Shown: piece by piece, positions 1-15,880 of the stretch
Position numbering within the stretch: position 1 is the first letter of the stretch
Layout of the letters: the number at the start of each line of letters is the position of its first letter
Source of the DNA: Voacanga thouarsii
Taxonomy: Eukaryota; Streptophyta; Magnoliopsida; Gentianales; Apocynaceae
Length of the DNA: 64,000 nucleotides
Reading direction: 5' to 3'
Assembly (NCBI GenBank): GCA_026120185.1
Contig: JANUWF010003367.1
Location: 3,201,228-3,265,227, forward strand
Translations under genes and position numbers: made by a program
The notes under the pieces: model-generated
What the model was told of the DNA's origin: nothing
Database searches by the model: none
What the model saw: only the letters and a program-made list of their open reading frames with translations

Positions 1-3000
1 TTTTAAGCAAGTTAAGAGATAATAAATATGAAATTAATTAAATTGAAACCATTATCAACCAATTTTTCAAGCAAGTTAACAAGAAGAATCAACCAATCAA
101 TTTCTTAATAAAAACAAGTAATTAAATCTCAAGACAAATAATTCATTGATCAAAAGACTAAATTAACTCAAGAAATCATGAATCCCAAAATAATATTAAA
201 TTACAATGAAAATATTAATCACATTATTATTCTAGAAAAAAAAATAAAGATAAAAGAAATAACTCATAGACAAGGCTTTCTTCTTCTCCTTGAAAACTTT
301 ATTGAATATTGTCCCTTGATTGATAAATCTCCTCTTTTTGTGATTGATTGGAAGCTTTGATCATTGGATTCATATGTTTTCTTTGTTTAAATAGGCTCCC
401 AAGAGGTCAAAATTCGTTCCCTAAGAGTTCTAGGCCAAGTAAAAGTTAAAAAATACCAAAACTCTTAGGAAATTCTCAAATCCATGCAAAGCAGGAAAAC
501 CAGCTGACATGGGTTAGAGAAGAACTGGCGTCGGCTGTGCTAGGCATGGCTGGCGCTGGCCGTACACTAGTTGCCCGATCGTGCTCTATTTTTTCACCCC
601 AAAATTCTCTATTCCAAACTTGGGCCGGCGATAAGTTTTTCGTCGTTTTTTCTTTTTTTCTACAATAAAATACCAAAATATCTTTCCAATGGTAAAATAT
701 CAAATATGAAAGAATATGACTAGTTATTGCACCAAATGGATCACAAAACATCCTCAAATAATTAGGAAACTATTTATAAATTTAGCCCCTATCACATTCC
801 CTTACACTTGAACATTTGCTTGTCATCAAGTAAAGTACTTTAAAACAAGAAAAAGCAAGACAATCTTTCAAAAATTTCAACTATAACAAAGCCATAATTG
901 CTTTTCAAACTTTAGATATTACCTTGTCATTCTTTCAACCCTTGAAAACATTCACAAATTGAAGTACTAGATAAGACATGGCATGACTCTTGAAGTCAAA
1001 TTAAACGAGTTTATATTTTAGTCTAAGAAAATTATTTCACCCTTCAAGCAAAAACGTAGATAATATGAATCATATAAGCCAAGATATCTACCAACTCAAG
1101 TATTATAAATTCAAAAATTGCACAACTCAAGTTATGATTCAAGGAAAACACTTCATTTTTTTCTCTCATTTTTTTTTTTTTCAATGACTTAAAGAATTGA
1201 TAGCCTCAAGTGAATGGATTTCTTTCACGTACCGTGGAGTTGGACGTGCTGGGCGGAAGGGGCCCTAAGTAGATTTATTAGACCTTATTGATCAAGGGAT
1301 CTCCATTCTTGCATATATTCAGATTAAAGTTGGCAATTAGATTGACAGATCTTGAGTTATTGGGATTGGAATAGGATTCAAGATGGACCACGTGGAGATG
1401 GCTTCGTACTTTTGAAAAGGCTCACGAAGATATGAGATGTCGTCACAAGAACCTCAAGTTGATTGAGATCAAAGGCTTTGTTGGGTGCGAAGCCGATTTT
1501 GTGCTATCTTTGCACTTGCTCGAGATTGCAGTTTCGCTAGAGAAAATAATCGTTGTTACATTCCCAGGCCATTCTTACGAGTAGAGGTTTCAAACAGAAG
1601 CTCAAGTCTATGTAAGAAAACTGCAGTGTTGGATTTCGATCATACAAACAAATTTACACGCAATAGAAAAATTAAAACAAAATCTAGGTACACTCATATG
1701 TAATTAAACATCTTAGAATAAGGAAGAAAAATTAGTTATCTTAAAAACATAGTTTTTAAAATTTTTCTTCTGTGCAAATCTCTTTCAAAAGTTAATCCAA
1801 TCGAGCCACCAAATTTCAATAACAGAAATTCTCTAACAGTAATCCACACAATAAATTGTATTAAAAAACAGTACAAAGAAATCAATGCTAGTGGGTATAA
1901 TATTTTCGGTGTTAGAGATTTAATTTGGAGAGGAGAAGGGAAAACAATTTTTCTAAAAAAGAAGAAAACGGAAAAACCAGAAGGCTGAAGGAATTTTCCA
2001 AAAAAAAAAAAAATAGCATATCTAACTACACACGATATATATATACATATATTAACCTTTTCTACCACCTCAGGCAAACACGAAAAATCTCAATTTTTGT
2101 TTCCTAAATATTTTAGGAACCAATTTAATCCTTTTCCTTTTCTGAAGCATTTAGGATACACGTTGTATCCTTTTTTCTTTTTCTTTCCCAATTATGGGCT
2201 TTGAGATTTGGTGATTGTAATTTGGCCTATGAATTATAACAAATTTATAATTCAACCACAAGACTTTTAAATAATTACAATCTTGTCCAATTTAATTATA
2301 ACACTTTATAATTAGTCAATAATTATTATTTTCTCACAAATTAACCTCATAACATTATCAAATAATATCTCGAGTACCAATTCGTCTATTGTGTGTAACC
2401 TATTAGATTTTCTAGTCAATTGGTACTAAAATATGAATTAATTATAATGATATAGAATTAATAATCTTTAATAATTAGAAATAAATTATTAATTCTAATT
2501 AGGATTAATTTATTAATTCTCTAACTAATAAAACTATATTTAGCATATTATAAGTAGTATCTAGTAATACATCATGACCATCCAAAAGTTTAGAAAGTCA
2601 AGTAGCTTGATATTGACATTTCAATAGCAAAACGTCAACGCAATAAACTCCTTTCACCATACAATATCTCATTCGTTTTAGAGTATGGAATTAGTGTCAA
2701 CTCCCTCCAGAATATTAATTAATTTTGACTCAAATATTTTAGTACTTGTTCACATGTTAATTTTGAGTATCACAATATTTATGGATGTGAGAACCACTAC
2801 TTGATCATATCATTAATATTATGATTAGGGATAATTTAAGTGCAAACACAATCTAATGTAATAGGAACCTCACATCACAATCTCTATCGTAATTTCCTTA
2901 ACATAGTGTAGTACTTGGAACTTTATCTAATAGTTTTATATACATAAACATATGAAATAAAGAAATTAAAAGATAAAACATGCCTTTTGTTGATTTAATT

Positions 3001-3270
3001 TTTAAAATACATCGTACAAATAATTATTTCTAGGGCACAATCGTAACAAATTGTCTCCAGGATCTGAATTAGTCATTCTCTGAGGATCTCTGCCCTTATT
3101 AATTGGTTTGTCTTATGTTGAATGATGTAAATCATTGCCTTGTCTTATATTGAATGATTTTTTACTCTAATGTACTTGGCCTCAATTGAAGAATATTTGT
3201 CATCTTTTATTTCATTAATATTTATTGAGAGAGAGAGAGCGTGATTCTATTTTAAACAGTAAATTGTGAC
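1..3270. other. AT-rich intergenic DNA, no gene recognised
   Basis: Only short open frames without recognisable protein similarity occur here. The composition is strongly AT-rich with poly-A and poly-T runs, for example near 1158-1180 and 1999-2012. The stretch near 790-850, with the phrase 'cacttgaacatttgcttgtcatcaag', resembles non-coding parts of old plant LTR retrotransposons, but I could not find LTRs or pol motifs. A CT/GA run lies at about 3226-3240. Confidence 0.5.
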
Positions 3271-3329
3271 TGAATCAGTGACTTCTATTCTCTGATACTT
3301 TTTTTTTGGTGCTAGATAAAGACTTAAAT

Positions 3330-4810
3330 TTCCGTAGCATGAGAATTAGAAGAAGGGGCAAAACTTCTTCCCTCAATATAAAAATAGAGCTAGAATCAGA
3401 AGTGACAACCTCTCGATCCCATAGAATCGCAGTGGGAAGAAGAGAAGGGGGAACATATCCAAAAACATCACATATTTTAGCCCACACAACTAGTTCATGA
3501 AGACAAATATTTCCATTATGCGAAACAAACACAAACCTCTAATGAGGTCTACTAATAATAATAGATTTAGCAGCATCTATAGTAACCTTTCCAATCTATT
3601 ATTCTGCCAAAATAAAGTCATTAATGACTTTAATAACATTGACAATTACCTTCAAGAATAGTTTCAGAAATGTCTAGATCATCATCAGCTATCACGTGTG
3701 CATTAAGCGCAGCAAAAGCATCCCCAACAAATTCCTTACCTGTCCATGCCCAAAGAACCTCCCCTCAACGGTCCCTAAATAGTAAATACACATGCTAAGA
3801 CAGCAACCCCATCATGATAAGCAATGTCAATTTACTTTAACAAAATCAATAGGGGGAGGTTGCCAATAGAGTGGAAGGGAGTGAGAACGGTGCTTCAAAG
3901 TCCTACTAATGCTAGCATTTCAATAAGCCATTACAGTCCTAGCAATATGGTCTGAGAGCTTATTCCAATTCTGAGTTACTTCACAAACACTCAATTTATT
4001 TCGATAAAATCAAATATTCTCTATCAACACAGCTACATAATTAAGAAATTCCTTTTTAGCCTCAGAAGGCAAAGGAAAGGTATTGTCCGAATTAAGCAAT
4101 TTTTTAATCTAATTCTCCATATTCCAATCAACAAAAACCTCCACAACAAACTACCATTTGGATTTCCACCGAGGCATTTTGAGTATATGAGTGACAGGTT
4201 AAGCAAAGTTGATCTTCCAAGTTAAAAAATCTAGACACTCTAGATTTCATGGGAAGTAGATTGGAAAGAAATCTCCAAAGAAGATGCTTATGTCTGTTGT
4301 GAAGGTTAAAGGGACAAAGTTTGCTCCAAATACAGCGAGGAATAGAAGAAAAAGAATGAGTGGAAGAATAAGAAGTGTACCTCTATTTGTGAATTAATTT
4401 CTAAGTGGATTTAACAGAAAATTTCCCTAACTTGAAAGGAGCCAACACTGGTGAGTCAGGTTCCTCTTATAAGGAATTTTAATTTCAGAATCTCCCTTGT
4501 TGTATTGAATGTAAATAAATTAAAGATCAAGTAACTGTTCCCGTTATGCATCTCTGAATTAATAAGTTTCTTAACCAGGTGGATGTTCTAAGGTTGGCCT
4601 TGGATTAAGGAAGCACAAAAATTATGAATCCCAAGTATCCACGGGTTTTTCCATATTCTAATTGTGGAATTCCTCCATCCAACCCTATTGCAGAGATTAG
4701 GTTTTAGTATCTCTTTACACTTCCGAATACCTTTCCAAATACAAGAAGAACCAATGGAGCACTTTTCCAATTCTAACAACTTCCAATCTCTGAGGTATCT
4801 GACCAATTGA
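3330..4810 (-). pseudogene. Decayed LINE (L1-type non-LTR) ORF2 3' part: zf-RVT and RNase H-like region
   Basis: Read on the minus strand, three conserved blocks of plant L1-type ORF2 follow in the correct order. At about 4590-4806 is the block ending in RIWKNPWILG, typical of the segment after the reverse transcriptase. At about 4150-4330 is a zf-RVT-like block (LLWRFLSNLLPMKSRV followed by CLTCHS). At about 3640-3770 is an RNase H-like block (WAWTGKEFVGDAFAALNAH, then ISETILEGNCQ), and a further piece (VFGYVPPSLLPTAILWDRE) lies near 3400-3480. Frames change between blocks and stops interrupt them, so this is a dead fragment. The reverse transcriptase core and the endonuclease were not seen. 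Family assignment is from motif memory. Confidence 0.72.
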
Positions 4811-5560
4811 AGGTTTGGTATAGAATTGCCAAGTTAATTTAGTAACCAACGTCCGGCGCCCTATTTCTATACCTACGCATATGTTATAAAAATTTTACTA
4901 ATAAGAGTATAGTTTTTTTTAGGTAAATTTTCATAGCCACGCCTCAATTGATCAAAGGAGGAGGCATCAATTTATATAGATACTTCTTTTTTCGTTTTAA
5001 TACAATCTTAATCTGGTTAGTTATTCATTCCCCTGTACATAATCTGCAATTGTTGCATTTACCAATCAATATCATGAAAGTATAACTTAATGTTTTGCCC
5101 TAAAAAATTGTTGACAACTCTATTAAAATAGCATCAACTCTAGCACGATTACGACTATAACTACAACTACAATCACGATTACGACGACTACCACCGTGAC
5201 CATGATCACCAGCGATATGTGTTGTGTATAGGAAAGAAGAAACGGAGGAACACAAAGGAGTAAGCAACATGGAATGCAATATTTGTTCAGTTATGTCATA
5301 TTCAAACTTTCAACCCAAATTCGCAACCTATACTGACTACCCATTCATAAAAGTCACTACCCAGCCCCATCCCGAATTGCTCAAAGCCGGATCCCCTAGC
5401 CCAACTCCCTATCTATCCCCGAAGAATGGGTGGATCAATCATCTTATAGAAAGCCCTTTTCTTTTTCCTTTTAAATTAGGCCCACGAAACAAAGGGCTTG
5501 TGTTATTTATTGAGTAACGGACCATTATCTTTTCCTATTCGGAGAACCCAATACCCAATC
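4811..5560. other. Intergenic DNA upstream of the SR-factor gene
   Basis: No convincing gene. A short repetitive stretch near 5140-5215 encodes a Ser/Arg/Gly-like low-complexity peptide on the minus strand. It faintly resembles the RGG-rich tail of copia gag, but it is too short to assign. The open frame at 5224-5517 has no recognisable similarity. Confidence 0.35.
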
Positions 5561-5562
5561 CT

Positions 5563-5569
5563 TATAAAG
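5563..5569 (+). promoter_or_regulatory. Candidate TATA box of the RSZ gene
   Basis: TATAAAG lies about 200 bases before the RSZ start codon. A likely 5' UTR follows, with an intron whose donor is the GTGAGT near 5663 and whose acceptor is AACAG at about 5756-5760. The true transcription start cannot be seen from sequence. Confidence 0.4.
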
Positions 5570-5772
5570 TCTCCCAATCTCCTTTTACTTTATTATCTCT
5601 TCTTTGTCCTAGGAGGGTTTTAGAAAATTAATTTATTTCTCAATTCCGGATTTTGTTTCTGGGTGAGTCATTTAATCTTTGATTTGGTGGTTTTATCTTG
5701 GATGTAATTTTAGTTTTCCTTTTAATTTATGTGTGAGATTTGAAAAATCTGTTATGAACAGGGTAGGACGAG

Positions 5773-8700
5773 ATGTCACGGGTATATGTTGGGAATTTGG
5801 ATCCGCGGGTGTCGGAGAAGGACCTTGAGGATGAGTTTCGTGTCTTTGGTGTTCTTCGAAGGTAAGGTTCTTGTTTCTGGGTGAATTGATGTTGTATGTT
5901 TGGATTTCTTGGTTTTATATTATAGATGCAAGTTATATAGTTGGTAATGAAAGTGTGTTTTTTGGGGGTTTTGGGGAGGGTGGTTGTATGGGGGTCACTG
6001 TGGAAATTTGACCTAATTAGAACGCCGTGGAGTACAATGAGGGAGGATAATAAAAAAAAGAGATGCAAGATTTCTGATGAAAGGGCAAAGCGAGAAAGAA
6101 GCTTTTCCATCGTTACTTGATTTGTTTTTATTTATGTGTGTAGCTTCTCCATCATTACTTCATTTGTTTTCATTTATGTTTGGGGTGATTCTAAGCTATA
6201 AGAGCAAAGAAAAGGATGGGACAGTTGTTCCTCTGACTTGCAAGAAAGTGCGGCTCTCATTGTGGAGTGAGAGTCCTCAATTTGAAGCTATAGTTAGTAT
6301 TTCTTTTGCTGTCTAAATCAGATGTCTGTGCTTCCATTTGGTTGAGATTTTTGGACTTGGATTGTTGTGTCTGGCATTTGCCATGCATCTTCTTTTCCTA
6401 CCCTTTTTGAGTTTCCATAATATTGTTTTTCATTATAGTGATAGGACCTTTGCTATCTGATGCAAATTGTTGCATGTCAATGTTCAATGTTCAATGTAAA
6501 AAAACCTGCCTTAGGAGACACGGCTTCTTGATTTTCCTTCAATGTTAGTCATAGTTATTCTAGTGCTCTTAATGGTTAGGTGAGTTGGTCTACTGAAAGT
6601 TCTGGTTGCATGTATTGAGTAGATCTGGTTTTCCTTCAATGTTAGTCTTAGTTACTCTGGTGTTCTTAAGGGTTAGGTGAATCAGTCTAGTGAAGTTCTG
6701 GTTGCATGTATTGAGGATATCTGGTGTTAATTGAACTATAGATTTTGCCATTGGCTCTTCTTATATCTGTTCTGTGCTATTAGAGAATTCACCTTTAAGT
6801 TACTCCACAAGTAATGCAATATTGCCCTTTTCATCTAACAAATGAAAGAGATACCACATTTTAACTGCTTGGCTTTTAAAATATTCTTATTTCCAGTAAT
6901 TCTTTTGGTAATTTTGCTAGAATTCATCAATTTTGTTATTATGGTTGCTTCTTCTTTTTCAACAATGCAATTCTTGCTTTTGCACTCATAGTTTTTTTTG
7001 GTGCCTTCTGAACAAAATCCAGTGTTTGGGTTGCTCGAAGACCTCCAGGTTATGCATTCATTGACTTTGATGATCGCAGGGATGCTCAAGATGCTATCCG
7101 TGCATTAGATGGTAAGTCAAATAAGAATTTTAGAAGCATGATGCAGTAGGAAGTGATTTGCATTCTACATTTGCACCTTCAAGGCTATTAGTACTATTTG
7201 GATTTTGTCTGTTCTGACTTGTTATTACCTGAACATGTTTCATGAAAGTTAAATACTTGTCCAATGTTAGGTATGGATATTTGTTTGTGCTAATGTTATT
7301 GATCGTTGATCCATTATTCTCCTGAACCCTGTTTTCTCTGTAATAGAATATAGTTGTTAGACTATTTGGACAAGGATGGTGTATATTAGTGTAAAAGACC
7401 TTGTGCTCACCAACGGTGAAGAATTTCGTAATTCTTCCACATTCATACATCAATATTTTGTAGTCAAGTCAGTCTTCTATTTTTTCACCCTCCAAGGATT
7501 TAAACTACTAAATAGTAACTCATGCAACTGTCAATCTGAAGGATTGTGATTTAATGGCTTAGGATCTCTGAAGCATGTTAAACCCTGTGTTGCCTGTGTC
7601 TTTTTTGTTTCTGTGATCAGCCTTGTTACAGATTTCTGAAACAATGGCTGTGAGTCTAGTTTTGGGATTTTTGAATTGCTTGCTTCATCTTTTGGAGTTT
7701 ATAATCTGCTACTTTTTGCTCCTCCTATTTCCTTTCGGAAGTAAGTCTTGTCTGCTTAGCAAAAGTGCTGCTGTTAGTGGGTTGTTCAATACTTGGTATT
7801 CTGCCATATTGATTTCTTCTGTTGCTGGAGTGATTTTACTGATTCTTCTTGTTTGCATGCTTGCTTGTAATAATCTATCTAGGTTCAGCCTTCTCTCTCT
7901 CTCTGTCTCTCTCTCTAAAGCTTTGTTAACAAGGATGTTGATTTAACAGGTAAGAATGGCTGGCGGGTGGAGCTCTCGCACAATTCAAAAGGAGGTGGTG
8001 GTGGAGGCCGTGGTGGTCGGGGCCGTGGTGGTGATGATCTGAAATGCTATGAGTGTGGTGAACCCGGTCATTTTGCCCGAGAGTGTCGCTTGCGCATTGG
8101 GTCGAGAGGATTGGGAAGCGGACGGCGGCGAAGCCCTAGTCCTCGATACCGAAGGAGTCCGAGTTATGGGCGGAGGTGAGTTGCTTGTGTTATTTTCTGG
8201 GGAAGATGGCTGAACGGTCAAATTTTTTCACTTGCTCAAGCATTTCGGGACCCTTGGACTACCTATTTATTTGTAACAAAGAGATTGTTGACACATCGTC
8301 TCCTTTATATTGGGTCCTGAACTTCTGAGTTTCCTGTAGGAGGTACCTGGAACTTATTTTTGTGCTTGGGCAAGTTGTACTACATTTTGTTATACTTTCT
8401 TGTCTCCTCTGCAACAGCAGCAGCTTCATGGATTCCACATACCTATCTTACTTTTAAGTTCTTAAGATAACTGTTGGTTATCTGGTCTAGTTTACAAGTG
8501 TAATGTTTTTCATTTCTTTTCTTTTCTTTGGCTTGGCTTTTTTATACTTCTAAAAGTGCAGAAACTGTGATTTTCTATAACTTTCTTACAGGTTTTCTTG
8601 GGGATGGACAATATTGTAATATTTCATTCTATTGGTGTTTACTGGTCATAAATATAGAATGAGTTTTATGATCTGTTACCAGTCTCCTTGGCCTGCCATC

Positions 8701-9361
8701 AAACTACTTGTATATGCTGTGCTTACCTGTGATTCTTTGATGAAGAATATAAGCAAATATTGAATCTCGTACTGATTATTAATTTTTTTGAGGTTTGTGT
8801 TTTGAATTATGCACTATCATAGTTGATGGTTTTTACTGCAGGAGTTACACCCCCCCTAGGAAAAGATCTCCACGGCGCCACAGCATTTCCCCCCCTCGGC
8901 GTCGTAGTTACAGCAGGTCTCCTGACTATCGCCATGGCCGTCGGGACTCACCTTATGGTAACGGGTATGTAATGACCTCCCAAGCACATACTATTATTAT
9001 ATTTTTGTTTTGGGCACACAGCTTCTTAACTATATCTGGTGAATACAGCAGGTCACCAGCAAATCGTCGTGCTCATCGCGATTCACCTTATGCAAATGGG
9101 TATGTTATGGTTCTGTGCACCAATGTTATAATGCTTCTGACGGTTATATTCACCTGTATTGATTTATTGTATTGCAATTTTGTTGTTTTGCCTCTTTAGA
9201 GCATCATTTGTCTTTTGGATGTTATGTTGTTAATCTGCCCAGTCTTTGAGTCATGTTCAACCAAATTGAGTCAAGTTAACCTGAGTTAATTTGCTGAATC
9301 TTGTACTCGTTTGCTGACTATTTCATTCTAATCCAACTTGATCTGTTTCTACAGAGACTGA
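5773..9361 (+). CDS. RSZ21/RSZ22-type serine/arginine-rich splicing factor
   Basis: Nuclear SR protein of the 9G8-like plant RSZ subfamily. It binds pre-mRNA and helps choose splice sites. Predicted coding exons are 5773-5861, 7023-7111, 7950-8175, 8842-8964, 9049-9099 and 9355-9361. They join in frame to 194 aa, the usual family size. Domains in order: one RRM at residues 1 to about 68 (RNP2-like VYVGNL at 4-9, RNP1-like GYAFIDF); an RGG-rich stretch at about 74-87; one CCHC zinc knuckle with C92, C95, H100 and C105; and an RS tail with [15 protein letters not shown] repeats. All introns are GT-AG. The start is the first ATG after a probable 5' UTR intron and begins the RRM directly. The last coding exon is only a few codons, so the exact C-terminus is the least certain part. 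Exons 4 and 5 end in near-identical peptides (see findings). Confidence 0.9.
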
Positions 9362-11721
9362 TGCGGTGGTGGATGTGATCTTTGCTGCACTCTAGGCTGG
9401 TAGAAACTTGATTTACCAAAGAAGAAACCTTTGTTTTAGTTGATGACTGGTCAATGGTTGTGTTTTGAACCTGGATCTTGGATTGGCTTCTGTACCATAT
9501 GGACGCCAAATGCAATGGTTTGCCCTCATTTTGCTGTTGCCTGGCTATATTCAGCTTATGATAACTGTGGAGGTCTATTTCATACTTTTCGAAAGCATGT
9601 TGCTATTTATCTGCTTTTACTGGCTATAGAAATTCTATAATTACTTATAGATGTCTCTAAAAGTTTTATATTTTTTCTGTGTTTGAGGTGTGGTTGTCAG
9701 CTAAGACAGCACTGTTTTGCCTCTTCTTGCTTCTTAGACCACATGGTTACCATCATCTGCTTCTCTGCATGTCATCATCTGCGTGTCTCTTGAGCTTCCT
9801 AATGAGCTTGAACCCATGATTTGAAGTGGTATGCCTCATGTAATAAAAGCTTCCCTTAGGTAAGGTCTGTTATCCATCAGCCGGTGGAAGAGATTGGAGC
9901 ACTCTGCTGCTTTTCACTCTTCAGCATTCAAGCTACATGATATAGATCATGGCCCCATATCAAGTACTTGTCTTCTTGTGTTCTGCATTACGTGGCTTAA
10001 ATTTTCGTTCTCGACTTCCTTGAAAAACCAGTGTTACGGCAACATCAGTGTTGAGACGAAACCCTGAACGACCTTGAGCACACGTCTTCTTCTTGAATGA
10101 ACAATCTACCTAGCTGCCCTCATTTCTACTGACTTTCAGTTGCTGTGACATAGGCAGCAGCATTCTTCCCCTGGGCAACTGCTTTGGCACCTCCTCTTCC
10201 AGAAGAGGCTGAGAGACCAGGGTGGATTACTGGTGCTTTTGTAGTCATCTTTTGCTTTGGGTTCAAAGACTTTGTCCTCCTCCGCCAAACACATGCATGT
10301 GCACACGTTTGCTGATATGGAACCATCATCTTGCTGTAGATTCCCCCATGCCTGTCATAAGGTAGGTAATCGCGTTCTAGAAGTCTTTTAACATTGTGAA
10401 GGCTATTTAGAAATTTTAGTTCAAAGCCTGCCTTATCTGGCGAGCACTAAGTTGGACGTCTCTGTCAAATTTGTGGTAGTAGTAAGCTGGATGGAAACCC
10501 TTTTTTTTTTTTTTTTTTTTTTTTGGCTTGTAACACTAAATGGTCTGATGGTGATCTGTGGATTAGTGTTTGGCTTTTGGGCTTTTCAAGCAGCTATGCT
10601 GTTAGCTTAGGCTAAGGCTTTTCAGATTTGCATCATAGTCTGGTCTCGTACACATTCTTTGCTTGATTGTACCTTTTGACCCGTCTCTCTTTTACCTACT
10701 TTCCTGACCGATAACAACTTAAAAGAATGTAATTGCAGAAATCTTTGACTTAGAGGGGACTATTTTGGCAGGCAATCCCACTTTCGGTGGCATGATGACG
10801 ATTTCCTGGACTTGGGATCGTTTTAGTTCAAATATATTTCATGCAAAAATATTTTGCGGGAAACCGTCCATTTTTTTAATTTTTATGCATTGGGGGTATA
10901 GGATATGAGAACCAAAATCAGGACCTATTGCAAGTTAATTGAGCTGTTATTTTGTCACTTTCTAAATTGCCCATTTGTGGTTTAAAATTTTTATGGCATC
11001 TGGCATTTTCATTCTTGACGTTGATCAATATAAATTCCAGAGTGTAAACAGATGGTCAAACCACACAAAAAGTCCTCAATATTTGTAACAGAATTCTGAA
11101 GATATTTTTTGCCCTTAAACCTGTCGTTCGTTGGCTGAACGAATGACCCTGAAAGTGCCAGTTTTCCGTTCAAGGAAGCAGGGATGCGTGATCATTCGAG
11201 GCCACGGGACCATTAATAGGAAATTCTAGTATAGAAAGAGTGAAAACTCAAAGCAGAAGCATTGCCCGCCCCCATAGAAGACTTCCTGGTATTGCCCTGG
11301 GACTATGCAATTCACCTCTTTGGGCATATGCCTCCTAGGATACCATGTTTCTTAAAATGACATCTATTTCTAAGGGCTGGATTATGGGTCGCTTTTCTCT
11401 AGTAGTTTCAACAAGAAGTTACATGACAAGAAGGTTCAATGAATATAATTGCAATTATTAAAAAAAAAAAAAAACTTCTCACGGCCAGAAAGACGTACCA
11501 AACAATAACATTGAAGCTTAAAATAAATTCTCGATGTCAAAAATATGCTAAACATATTTCATAGTCCATGTCCTCCATTTCGACAAATTACCTACTTTAA
11601 GGAAAACCCCAATTCAGCCTCAACTTATTCCTAATTGTTGGGGGTGCTAAACATCCAGAACATGACCATGAGACATCTGTAATAGCCAAGTCCTGCTCCT
11701 TCCTAAAGTGCTCAAAATCTG
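9362..11721. other. Spacer between convergent RSZ and spermidine synthase genes
   Basis: This stretch holds the RSZ 3' UTR (extent unknown), a 24-base poly-T at about 10501-10524 and a poly-A run at about 11459-11474. A weak minus-strand open frame is listed separately. No other gene was recognised. Convergent transcription means both 3' ends lie here. Confidence 0.5.
10126..10329 (-). CDS. Small unassigned open frame, possible exon or pseudogene
   Basis: A 67-codon frame whose composition is more protein-like than its surroundings: a basic N-terminal half (VWRRRTKSLNPKQK) and a Gly/Ala/Ser-rich C-terminal half (SASSGRGGAKAVAQGKNAAA). The reading frame continues upstream of the first ATG as PYDRHGGIYSK, so it could be the last exon of a larger broken gene. 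I recognise no family. It may equally be chance coding inside the RSZ 3' region. Confidence 0.22.
   Translation of the reverse strand: MMVPYQQTCAHACVWRRRTKSLNPKQKMTTKAPVIHPGLSASSGRGGAKAVAQGKNAAAYVTATESQ

Positions 11722-15880
<4,159 letters not shown>

Noticed and set aside
5224..5517. 97-codon frame before the RSZ gene
   Set aside because: No recognisable family, low-complexity start, and it overlaps the likely promoter region of the RSZ gene.
5727..6110. 127-codon minus-strand frame over RSZ exon 1
   Set aside because: Antisense shadow of the RRM-coding exon and of its flanking intron.
7623..7946. 107-codon hydrophobic open frame on the plus strand
   Set aside because: It lies wholly within RSZ intron 2, is Leu/Ser-rich from a pyrimidine-rich tract, and has no recognisable domain.
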